DNA of 64,000 bases, from assembly GCA_033239125.1 (NCBI GenBank), contig BSWB01000005.1, positions 102,981,994 to 103,045,993 of the forward strand. The letters are read 5' to 3'. The DNA is from Fagopyrum homotropicum. Its lineage: Eukaryota; Streptophyta; Magnoliopsida; Caryophyllales; Polygonaceae. The translations under genes and the position numbers were made by a program. Within the stretch, counting starts at the first letter, position 1; each line of letters begins with the position of its first letter. Below, piece after piece: positions 54,569 to 64,000 of the stretch. The notes under the pieces are model-generated. The model was not told where the DNA came from, did not search any database, and saw only the letters and a program-made list of their open reading frames with translations.

Positions 54569-55230
54569 TTATTCGAGGACAATCGGAGCGATTTCCTCAG
54601 CTGGGAGCTCCGGTGAGTACTTCTTAAGTCGTTGGCCATTCACCTTGAAACTTCCGCACTTTTCACCCCATACTTGAACTGCGCCATGGGGAAAAACACG
54701 TTTAATCAAATAAGGTCCAGTCCAACGAGATTTAAGCTTACCTGGAAAGAGTCGAAGTCTCGAATTGAAGAGGAGAACTTGATCTCCTTTTTTGAGGTCC
54801 TTTGGAATGACATGCTTATCATGCCAACGCTTCGCCCTTTCTTTGTAAATCTTTGCGGTCTCATAGGCGTTTAAGCGGATTTCTTCAAGCTCATTAAGGT
54901 CCAAGAGGCGCTTCTCGCCCGCTTCCTTCATGCCGAAGTTCAACCACTTCACAGCCCAGTACGCTTGTGTTCTAGCTCCACCGGGAGATGACAAGACTTC
55001 TCATACACAAGGTTGTATGGTGTTGTACCTATTGGAGTCTTGTATGCAGTCCTATACGCACATAACGCATCATCTAGTTTCAAAGACCAATCATTCCTTG
55101 TCTTTGACACCGTCTTCTCAAGGATGCCCTTGATCTCTCTATTCGAAATTTCAAGTTGTCCGCTTGTTTTTGGATGGTAGGGAGTGGCGATCTTGTGAGT
55201 CACCCCATACTTAGCTCGTAGAGCTTCGAA
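54569..55230 (-). pseudogene. Integrase, C-terminal half (E2)
   Basis: After a TGA at about 55228 the minus strand reads AKYGVTHKIATPYHPKTSGQLEISNREIK (catalytic Glu kept), then PYNLVYEKSCHLPVELEHK. A one-base deletion at about 54965 shifts the frame. The remainder is WAVKWLNFGMKEAGEKR to EEIAPIVLE with the conserved LFNSRLRLFPGKLKSRW. Confidence 0.88.
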
Positions 55231-58200
55231 TCATCGGGCAAAGAAGTGTGAACCTCCGTCACTAATGATGGTCCGTAGTGTCCCAAACCTTGGGGAAATA
55301 GTTCTATTAAAGAACTTGACAACTACCATGGCATCATTAGTTGGAGAGGCAATAGCTTCAACCCATCTCGAAACATAATCTACAGCGAGAAGTATGTATT
55401 GGTTTCCGCAAGATGATGGGAAAGGTCCCATGAAGTCGACTCTCCAAACGTCAAAGATTTCCACCTCCAGAATGCTGTTGAGAGGCATCTCATTTCTCCT
55501 AGAGATATTTCCTGTTCTTTGACAAGCATCGCAACAAGAAACAGAGGTTTGCACATCCTTAAATAAAGTAGGCCAAAAGAATCCGGATTGCAATACCTTA
55601 GCGCTAGTTTTATTGGAACTAGCGTGTCCTCCACAAGGAAGTGAATGACAATGACGAATGACGCTTTGCATGTCGTCTTCCGGCACACATCTCCTAATGA
55701 TGCCGTCAGGACCTCTCTTGAAGAGTAGAGGTTCATTCCAAAAGTATTGCCGGACATCCCTAAAGAACTTCTTTCTTTGTGCATAGGATAGTCCGGGAGG
55801 TATTTCTTGACAAACCAAGTAATTTACAAAATCAGCAAACCAAGGTTCGTTACCTCTAGAAATTTTGTCGATGCACTCTTCCATGATGTGTAATTGTTCA
55901 TCCGGGAAAGAGTCATCAATGGGTAGATCGTCGTCTTCAATGTGTGCTAGACGACTCAAATGATCCGCAACAGAATTTTCCGAGCCTTTCTTGTCGCGAA
56001 TCTCTAGATCGAATTCTTGTAGGAGAAGAATCCATCTAATCAGCCTCGGTTTCGCATCCTTCTTGGCGAGCAAGTACCTGATTGTTGAATGGTCCGTGTA
56101 TACAATCACCTTTGCTCCTACTAGATAAGAACAAAACTTTTCAAATGCGTATACAATGGCTAAAAATTCTTTCTCCGTTGTGGCGTAGTTGAGCTGCGCT
56201 TCATCTAGCGTCTTGCTAGCATAATAGATGGCATGGGTCTGACCTTCCTTCTTTTTCCCCAACACCGCTCCAACAGCTACGTCACTTGCGTCACACATAA
56301 CCTCGAACGGGAGATTCCAGTCCGGAGGTTGGATAATGGGGGCTGAGATGAGAGCTTCCCGGATCTTATAGAAGGCGTCTAAACAATCCTGCAAAAAATC
56401 AAAAACTACATCCTTCATCAATAGATTGGTTAGCGGTTTCAAAATCTTAGAAAAGTCCTTGATGAATCTTCTATAAAATCCAGTATGTCCTAAGAAACTT
56501 CTTATCCCCTTCACCGAAGATGGAGGAGGAAGCTTCTCTATAGTCTCTATCTTAGCTTTGTCAACTTCGATCCCTCTATTAGAGATCAAGTGTCCTAGCA
56601 CAATGCCTTCCTTAACCATGAATTGACACTTCTCCCAATTAAGAACTAGGTTAGTGTCTTCACACATTTGCAACACAAGAGAAAGGTTAGAAAGACAATT
56701 GTCAAATGAGGAACCATAAACTGAAAAGTCATTCATAAAAACCACCATGATTTCCTCAATATACTCCAAGAAGATGGCCATCATACACCTTTGAAAGGTG
56801 GCTGGAGCGTTGCAAAGTCCGAATGGCATCCTCCTATAAGCAAATGTACCCCATGGGCACGTAAATGTGGTCTTCTCTTGATCGTCCGGGTGGATCGGAA
56901 TCTGGAAGAAACCACTATAACCGTCAAGATAACAGAAATAGGAGTGTTGTGCTAACCTCTCAAGCATTTGATCTATGAATGGTAGCGGAAAGTGATCCTT
57001 CCTAGTTGCATTATTCAGCTTGCGGTAGTCAATGCACATCCTCCAACCCGTCACGGTTCTTGTAGGAATGAGCTCGTTGTTCTTGTTGGTGATAACCGTC
57101 ATTCCTCCTTTCTTCGGGACAACTTGAATGGGGCTCACCCACTTGCTATCGGAGATAGGATAGATGATACCTGCGTCAAGTAACTTAAGGATTTCCTTCT
57201 TAACAACCTCCTTCATGATCGGATTTAACTGTCTTTGAGGTTGTCGTGAAGGCTTGAAATCCTCCTCCATTAGAATCTTGTGCATGCATAAAGATGGTTT
57301 AATTCCTACAAGATCATCTATGGTATAACCTAAGGCTTTCTTATGTTTTCTTAGAACAGCCATTAGTTTCTCATGTTCATCTTCATTTAAATCGGAACTA
57401 ACAATAACGGGAAAAGTATAATTAGTTCCAAGAAATGCATACCGAAGATGTGTGGGAAGTGGCTTCAATTCCATAGCTATTGATGCCTTTGATGAGTCTT
57501 GAGGTGTGTCCGACGCTTCCTTAGAAGTCTCTAAGGGTGTAGGAGTGATTGAAGAAGACTCAAGAGTAGTTGTGGAAAGAACGAAGTTGTTCTCAGAATT
57601 TCCCAAAATTACGGCACCACTATTACTTCCACGGCTGTGATTTAGGGCGTGGAACTCTCTGTTGTGCTCGTAATAGCATTTTACGGCCAGTTTTGGTGAA
57701 ACTACGGCCGTGGAATAGCACGAATGACAGTGATTTCTCAGATTTTCTGAGCCATCGTATAGTTTCTCAAACTCTTCCTCTTGTACTTCCTTTAGCTCTT
57801 CCAAGGCTTCAATCTCAGCATTGCAATCCTCTTCCTCTCCCTTTTCCATGATGATCATGGTTATGACCTTTTGCAATGGATCTTTGAATAAGATCGAGCT
57901 CACTTCCTCTCTAGACGCTTCTTCGTCATAGATGTTGAACATATCCTCTCCATGTGCTGGCTCTTTCACCAAAGTTGAGAGAACAAACTCAACCTTCTCT
58001 TCTCTTATGTCGAAGGCTAGTCTAGCGTTATTGCAATCCACCATACAACCGGAGGTTGCAAGAAACGGTCTTCCGAGTATGATCGGGACCGGACAATCTG
58101 CAGGAATGTCAAGCACAACAAAGTCTATTGGAATATAGAACTTACCGAGCTTGACTGGGACGTCTTCAATGATACCGACGGGACGAGTTATGGATCGATC

Positions 58201-58294
58201 AGCCATGTACAAAGTCATCTTCACCGGTTTAGGTTCACCTAAACCGACCTTCCTACACAAAGCAAGCGGGATGATACTTACGCTTGCTCCTAAG
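55231..58294 (-). pseudogene. pol: Protease to integrase core of E2 (open for about 1020 codons)
   Basis: The frame begins inside the protease active site (GASVSIIPLALC) at the TRIM-like insertion, passes the FVVLDIPADCPVPIILGRPF flap region, RT (YRKLNNATRKDHFPLPF; YLDGYSGFFQIPIHPDDQEKT; VVFMNDFSVYG), RNase H (MCDASDVAVGAVLG; YTDHSTIRYL), the integrase zinc region (CDACQRTGNISRRNE) and the first two core acids (VDFMGP; ISDGGSHF), then stops. The catalytic RT pair is ND instead of DD, so RT activity is expected to be lost. Protease and RT share one frame, unlike E1. Confidence 0.9.
58290..58294. repeat. Target-site duplication CTAAG, left copy
   Basis: Matches 60050-60054. Confidence 0.85.
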
Positions 58295-59132
58295 TGATGT
58301 GATCCGGGGAACCGATGCAAATGGATTCACTACAATGTAATGTTCTTATCTTCTTATTCCGAAGTCCGTTTGATGCGATTCAAGATGTTTTAGAACGAAA
58401 ACTTCAATCTCTATAACTAACGTTTCAAGTGTTTCATCTAATGAAAATTTCAACATGCTCAAAATAGAAGTTGTTCAACACATAATACCCCCGAATCCTC
58501 TTCAGTAGACCCTTCAGTATTTTGGACATAAAGAATGATACATTTATCTAATGAAGGTTCATAAATACTTTTTGGAAAGATGATTTAAAGGTCTACAATA
58601 TTGATGCATATTACAAGTGCAGATTCGTCCAAGAGATGGGTTGTAAATGCAGTTCTTTCAAAAGTCGGATTTATGGACACAATGTGAAGAGTCCAAAACC
58701 AATGCCTCATTATGTGGATCTTTAAGGCCTATAATTTATTATGACTTTTGGCCTTGTTTTTGATTTTTTAGCTAGCCTTATTTTCCCTATTTAAAGGCTT
58801 GCTTGGTTCATAGAAAAATAAGTGAGAGTTGATAATATTTGGAAAAGTGTTTGTGTCCTTGGTTTTTGGTGAGATGTCGAAACCTCCTCCTTGGTGAGAT
58901 GCCAGGTGGATTGTCTTTGTGAGATGCGAGGGCGAAGGCATTAGTTCTCATAGGTGAGAGGCTTGTGAGAGTTGATGCGAGTATTGTAGGGTGGATGGTG
59001 AGATGCTTGAAGCTCTAGCAATACATATCTTGTACTTTATTTTCAATTATCACAAATCCAAAACACATGTGTATGTTTTCTTTAGTTTTTCGTTTGTCTT
59101 GCATCGTTGGATCCTTTGGCTGGGGCATATCA
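58295..59132 (+). repeat. 5' LTR of TRIM-like element (838 bp)
   Basis: TGATGTGATC...GGGGCATATCA. It contains recurring GTGAGATGC words (about 58870-59010). Confidence 0.88.
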
Positions 59133-59214
59133 TTTAGTATCAGAGTCTTATTCGATGTAAGTCAATAAGAGGCATCAAGATTCGAGGACGAATCTTTTTA
59201 AAAGGCGGAGAGGA
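59133..59214 (+). other. PBS and PPT interior of TRIM-like element
   Basis: TATCAGAGTC resembles the initiator tRNA-Met site (TATCAGAGCC). The end resembles the 3' terminus of chromoviruses. Confidence 0.75.
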
Positions 59215-60049
59215 TGATGTGATCCGGGGAACCGATGCAAATGGCTTCACTACAATGTAATGTTCTTATCTTCTTATTCCGAAGTCCGTTTGATGTGATT
59301 TAAGATGTTTTAGAACGAAAACTTCAATCTCTACAACTAACGTTTCAAGTGTTTCATCTAATGAAAAATTGAACATGCTCAAAATAGAAGTTGTTCAACA
59401 CATAATACCCCCGAACTCTTCAGTAGACCCTTCAGTATTTTGGACATAAAGAATGCTACACTTATCCAGTGAAGGTCTATAAATACTTGTTGGAAAGATG
59501 ATTTAAATGTCTACAATATTGATGAATATTACAAGTGCAGATTCGTCCAAGAGATGGGTTGTAAATTCAGTTCTTTCAAAAGTCGGATTTATGGACACAA
59601 TGTGAAGAGTCCAAAACCAATGCCTCATTATGTGGATCTTTAAGGCCTATAATTTATTATGTCTTTTGTCCTTGTTTTTGATCTTTTAGCTAGCCATATT
59701 TTCCCTATTTAAAGGCTTGCTTGGTTCATAGAAAAATAAGTGAGAGTTGATAATATTTGGAAAAGTGTTTGTGTCCTTGGTTTCTGGTGAGATGCCGAAA
59801 CCTCCTCCATGGTGAGATGCCAGGCGGGTTGCCTTTGTGAGATGTGAGGGCGATGGCATTAGTTTTCATAGGTGAGAGGCTTGTGAGAGTTGATGCGAGT
59901 ATTGTAGGGTGGATGGTGAGATGCTTGAAGCTCTAGCAATACATATCTTGTACTTTATTTTCAATTATCACAAATCCAAAATACATGTGTATGTTTTCTT
60001 AGCTTTTCGTTTGTCTTGCATCGTTGGATCCTTTGGCTGGGGTGTACCA
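59215..60049 (+). repeat. 3' LTR of TRIM-like element (835 bp)
   Basis: Close to 58295-59132 with scattered substitutions and small indels. It ends GGGGTGTACCA, then CTAAG. Confidence 0.88.
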
Positions 60050-62142
60050 CTAAGTCACAAAGAGCGTCATATGTGACTTCTCCTACTCCAATTGGAATGC
60101 AAAATGACCCTGGATCTCTCAGCTTTGGGTGCATCTTTTCCGTCATCGTTTTGATGAGCTCCGAAGATTCCGAACTCATCTTGACTTCTCCAAAGTCTTC
60201 TAGCTTCCTCTTGTTAGAGAGGAGCTCTTTCAAGAACTTCCCGTAAGCAGTTATACCTACAATTGCATCAATGAAAGGTATGTTAATATGCAGTTTGCTC
60301 ATGAGTTCAATGAACTTACCGAATTGTTAGTCTAGACGCACTCTTGCTCTAGATTGCGGGAATGATAGAGGAGGTTTGTAAGCTGGAGGAGGAACATAGA
60401 CATCTTCCTTCTCCTTCTCCTTATCTTTTCTCTTCTCAGTTGGGACTTCTACAAACTTAGGTTACGGGTCGGTGGTTTTCACGCCACTCCTAGTAGTGAT
60501 ATCCATCACCCTTCCCTTCGGGTTGTCCTCCGTCTTTCCGGGAAGCTTCCCTTGATCTCTAGGAACTTCTCCGGCCTTGCTGAACATTTGGTTTTCCAAA
60601 ACTTTGTATGCTTTATCAACCGAAGTTATGTAGCTCTCCAAACCTTGTAGCTTTCCTAAGATTGTCTCCAACATGGGATCGGGCTTCTCCTTCTCCGTCT
60701 TGTTTGAGCTATTTGATGCTTGCCCCTGGCTTTTCAAAGGAGTAGAAGAAGATGGAGATGTTAAAGCATTTTCAGCACGTGAATAGGGATTACCTGGATT
60801 TTGTTGGTTGGATCTCCAATTGTTGTTGTTGGAGTTCCTATTATTATTGTTCCAGTTATTCCGGTTGTAGTTCCGGTAATCATTCCTATTGCATTGGTGG
60901 TTGTCTCTCCCTAGGTAGTTGGTCTCTTGCTCTTTTGCCTTTTGAAGGCTAGTTTTTATGACTTCCTTCAACTCTTTGATCTCATTGTTGAGGAAGAATA
61001 TTTGAGTTTGTGCAGTTTGATTCAACTTAGCTCCCGGATCCCCTTGATTCCAGTTATTAGGATCCACCTTCCGGTGGGAATACTTCTCAATCACTTGGGC
61101 TTGCTTCTCAATGAAGTCTCAAGCGTCATCTTCTCTCATGTCCATAAATGTACCACAAGAAAGAGATTGGAGATTGAATTGTGTTTCCACATCCAACCCC
61201 TTGTAGTAGATCTCCAATAATTCCAGCTTGGAAATGCCATGGTGTGGGCAATCCAATAAGAGATCTTGAAACCTTTCCCAAGATTGAAACAAACTTTCGT
61301 TAGATTTCATAGAAAATGCATTAATCTTACCTCTCAACTCCGCCGTCTTGGATGGCGGAAAGAACATGGTAAAGAACTCCGAAGATAGATCCTCCCATGT
61401 GTTAAGTCTTCCAGCTGGAAGAGCTTGATACCAAGACAAAGTCTTGTCCTTCAAAGAGAAGAAGAACGGTTTGATCTTGTAGTTGTTGTTGGTAGCCCTT
61501 TTCGGCTTCAATGTCTCCATGAGAATCTCGAAATTCTACAAATTTTGGTGTGGAGATTTAGCACTCGTTCCACCAAATTGGCTTTGGCGAACCATGGTGA
61601 TAACTTACGGGCTAAAACTGAATTCCTGGATATCTTCAGCTCCGAAATTCACACCTAGATGGTGCGGTTGCTGAATTGGATACATTCTTTGTCCAAGAGT
61701 CCGTGGTTCATCCTCTTCATGAGCAACTCTCACATCTCCAACGGGAATGCGAGGAACAACCGGTGGTCTAGGGTTGTTACGAATGGGATGGATCACCGGA
61801 TCAATGTCCTCTAGTGTCGGCATATCCTCATCATCATCGTTGGATGATTAAGCTTTAATGGACTTAGGTTTCTTAACCTACTTCTTCTTAGCATCATTCA
61901 TCTCCAACTTCATGTCTAGCATCATAGTCTTGAGCTCATCTATTTGGAATTGATGACGCTGCAATTCTTCTATACGAGCCTTCTCACTCAACTTGAGTTG
62001 AAGTTGAGCTTCATCCAATTCCGTTTGGATGTTTCTCTTATTGTTTTCAGCCATCTTTTTCTCTTTCAAAAACTCTTCTCAAAGTTTTCTCAAGTTCTGG
62101 ATCGAAAGGAACTAGATCTTTGGTAGATCTAGTCTTTCGCAT
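60050..62142 (-). pseudogene. gag-pro: gag and start of protease of E2, several stops and frameshifts
   Basis: The start at 62142 (MRKTRSTKDL) is followed by a frameshift at about 62070. The N-terminus is coiled-coil. The capsid domain has TLSWYQALPAGRLNTWEDL and MFFPPSKTAELRGKIN, then an Asn-rich RNA-binding-type tract (60780-60900) and a linker (GKLPGKTEDNPKGR). Stops occur near 61860, 61610, 61540, 61118, 60461 and 60330. It ends at CDL of the protease where the TRIM-like element entered. Same layout as E3 gag. Confidence 0.85.
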
Positions 62143-62245
62143 ATACCTAAAGAATCTTCAAAAATCACTCAAAAAGAGATATCAAATAACAAGAGCAAAG
62201 CTCCCAAGCTCGACAACCGAGAACCGAAATTTGGTCTACACCAAA
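62143..62245 (-). other. gag leader of E2
   Basis: Nearly identical to the E3 leader (9094-9170), including AGCTCGACAACCGAGAACCG; a candidate RNA-packaging region. Confidence 0.4.
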
Positions 62246-62263
62246 TCCCCGGCAACGGCGCAA
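62246..62263 (-). other. Primer-binding site, tRNA-Asp (E2)
   Basis: The complement reads TTGCGCCGTTGCCGGGGA, one mismatch from the E1 site. Confidence 0.85.
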
Positions 62264-62269
62264 AAAACT

Positions 62270-63418
62270 TGTTCGCCTCAAAGTGTGCGTGCAAATAAGT
62301 TTTAATTATAAAACTGAAATCAAAGCAAGCGAACCCGCAGTGTACGGATCGGCGTAGTAGAGCAAGAATTCTAGAGTATCGAACTCAGGGATTTGGTGAA
62401 ACAAAATCAGTTTCGAATAATCGAGCAATTAAAAGTATAAAAGCTTTGCAAATAATTGGATAACAGCAATCCTAAAGATCTAGGTATCCAATTGTGGCAA
62501 TCGATTCAAGATATTCTAAAGATATAAGGACAGAGTTGAGGTTGCAAAGGTATAACTAATGTAAGGTTGAGTACGGTGAAGTTTCAAAACCTTATATGTC
62601 TAACCCAAGGACACTCTCTATAAAGGTTGTTGAGGCTGCAGTATAGAAAGGATCTAAAGGTAAGAATTAATCTCAAATACCCATGCCCAAACCCAAGGAA
62701 TCAAAGATAAACTAAAACGGTTAAGATTGTGACACTCGAAACCGAAATAGAGGATGTTGAGTCTCACTACTACCTAGGAAAGGCAAGTCAAGGCTAGGTT
62801 AAAGCAAATCTTTACATTTGGATTAAAGCAAAAGCAAGGGTCGTAAAACTAGAAAATCACGGTTGGATCTTGAGATTTCACGGCCGTGGAACTCAAGAAC
62901 ATACCGTAATTTAGGGTGTCGTCGAGGTTTCTCACACTCTCAGGGTCCAATCTGTTTACGATCGATCTATCATCACCTAAGCCACAACTATCAACCCTTC
63001 ACCATAGAATTGCTAAAGGGTTTTAGCCAATAATCATAGTCATTGAACCAAATATCAATTTAAGAAGAAAAGAAAGATAAAAACCCTCGAAAACTCAATA
63101 ACCAATCAAAGTCAATCTCAAATCAGAACAATAAAGTAGTATGTTTAATGAATTCAGAATATGGAACAAGAATCCTCACAGCAATCTTAGAGAACAATGA
63201 AGAACGGAGTGTCAATCCGTCTCCGAAAGAAAAAAACCCTAAGAAAACCTCCAAAGTATGCAATCTTCAATATCGCGTCTTTCACAAACCACACTCCGAA
63301 ATCTCCGATCTTTCGTCTCGACTCTCCATCGAGTTGCAAGCGCAGGTCAAAATGAAACCCTAAGCAATCAAAACAATCAAAACAAGTGCCTAATATATAG
63401 TCATATTTCACGCTAACA
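62270..63418 (-). repeat. 5' LTR of E2 (1149 bp, internally deleted)
   Basis: Plus strand TGTTCGCC...CACGCTAACA. About 430 bp present in the 3' LTR (50325-50800) are missing near 63362. The palindrome near 62879 has one eroded arm. Confidence 0.85.
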
Positions 63419-64000
63419 AAATATAGACATAGAAAATTGGTTGAAGAGAGTACTGAGATCTCGAGATTCACCGCCGACTTGCATCCCTAAAGGGAATTTG
63501 AGAGGCCTGGTTGATGCTCCTGTTGAGTGTCCGCCATGGCTGTCGCAAGAAGACATCAGCTACTATGCAAAGAAGATTAAGAAGAGAGGGCTTACAAAAA
63601 CAGAACGCATGGATACAAACAAGTTCATAAGTACTGGCTATAATTTAGAAGCAATAGATGCTTGCATCAATTAGCAAATGTCCATGCTCAGATGTTGGAT
63701 AAGGGCAACTTTGCAACCAACCACCGGTATATATGCCTTCTTAAGGGTTCCTCCACCGCCCTTCATTTCACGCCATTTTTCTCTTGCCTGTGTGGAATCA
63801 CTAACCCCTTCAATTGGTACTCGATTCTTCTTCTAACATCTCTCCCTTACTTTGATCTGATAGATAGGGTTTTTGGATCTTCAATTCTGCTTCTTCAAAC
63901 CAAAATCCCCGGGGTTTAATCTTTAAATTCTCCCACTCTTTGCAAATTTCGCGTCTCGCTCGATGATTCATCTTTTTTCAAGTACAAAAGCAATTTTCGA
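63419..64000 (+). pseudogene. Flank with possible epoxide hydrolase-like gene fragment (63430-63610)
   Basis: The frame from about 63441 reads RSRDSPPTCIPKGN, then DAPVECPPWLSQEDISYYAKK. This resembles the region before the cap-domain tyrosine of plant soluble epoxide hydrolases (PPWLSEEDxxYY pattern). The similarity fades after KKRGLTK and the frame ends at 63674. No catalytic residues are visible. 63675-64000 is pyrimidine-rich with nothing recognised. It may be an exon of a decayed gene or chance similarity. Confidence 0.35.

Larger units (their letters stand above)
58295..60049 (+). mobile_element. TRIM-like LTR element with an 82-bp interior (1755 bp)
   Basis: Two LTRs (58295-59132 and 59215-60049, both TGATGTGATCCGG...CA) enclose only 82 bp. 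That interior starts with a decayed tRNA-Met PBS (TTAGTATCAGAGTC) and ends with ATTCGAGGACGAATC and a purine run AAAAGGCGGAGAGGA. CTAAG flanks both ends. It encodes nothing and would need proteins from a chromovirus-type relative. It sits in the E2 protease active-site codons. Confidence 0.9.
49822..63418 (-). mobile_element. E2: near-complete minus-strand Athila with ORF-1, interrupted by a TRIM-like element
   Basis: Right to left: 5' LTR (63418-62270), PBS (62263-62246), gag (62142-about 60300), protease start, TRIM-like insertion (60049-58295), protease-RT-RNase H-integrase (58294-54569), ORF-1 (about 53735-52271), 3' noncoding region, PPT, truncated 3' LTR (50848-49822). Stops and frameshifts occur in most genes. 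The left LTR end is lost, so no target duplication can be tested. Confidence 0.9.

Overview
This window is a stretch of plant nuclear heterochromatin. It is built almost entirely from Ty3/gypsy LTR retrotransposons nested inside one another and inside a CACTA (En/Spm-type) DNA transposon. I see no intact host gene, no rRNA or tRNA gene and no CRISPR. Three signs point to a plant: Athila-type elements primed by tRNA-Asp (PBS TGGCGCCGTTGCCGGGGA), Tekay/Del-like chromoviruses primed by initiator tRNA-Met (TGGTATCAGAGC), and a TNP2 transposase with Transpos_assoc and DUF4218-like regions. The species cannot be named from the sequence; a eudicot is likely.

Layout. 1-7139 (+): two copies of a non-autonomous Athila-like family. 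Copy A (1-4377) is cut by the window edge. Copy B (4384-7139) is complete, with 575-bp LTRs and one open 360-codon frame whose C-terminal part is a catalytically dead integrase. 7140-10657 (-): 5' part (gag, PBS, LTR) of an autonomous-type Athila. 10658-13032: old LTR fragments carrying a Tourist-like MITE.

13033-48608 (-): one CACTA element split into four pieces. It is interrupted by (i) a solo Tekay-type LTR (TSD ACTAG) that itself holds a Tekay element, (ii) an Athila fragment, and (iii) a solo LTR (TSD tacac/tacgc). Inside (iii) lie a deleted Athila (TSD GTTTA), then a solo LTR (TSD CTGTT), then a young 11.2-kb Athila called E1 (32455-43649, TSD CCTTT). Counting the CACTA, that is five levels of nesting.

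49822-63418 (-): a near-complete Athila (E2) with an extra ATHILA ORF-1-type gene downstream of integrase. Its protease is interrupted by a 1.75-kb TRIM-like element (TSD CTAAG). 63419-64000: flank with a fragment that may derive from an epoxide hydrolase-like gene.

How the parts relate. E1 and E2 carry recognisable gag, protease, RT, RNase H and integrase, but stops, frameshifts or insertions break them. The A/B family lacks these enzymes but keeps PBS, PPT and one open frame, so it must have been copied in trans. Several noncoding modules recur across the Athila copies: a hairpin with loop GGGGAC followed by AAGTATGGGGT, a hairpin with loop AGGCAA just after pol, GAGACYTACCCGGTRA boxes in LTRs, and palindromic words (CCACGGCCGTGG; CTCGACCGAG). 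Copy B seems to have gained a new LTR boundary by using the internal AAGTATGGGGT as its polypurine tract.
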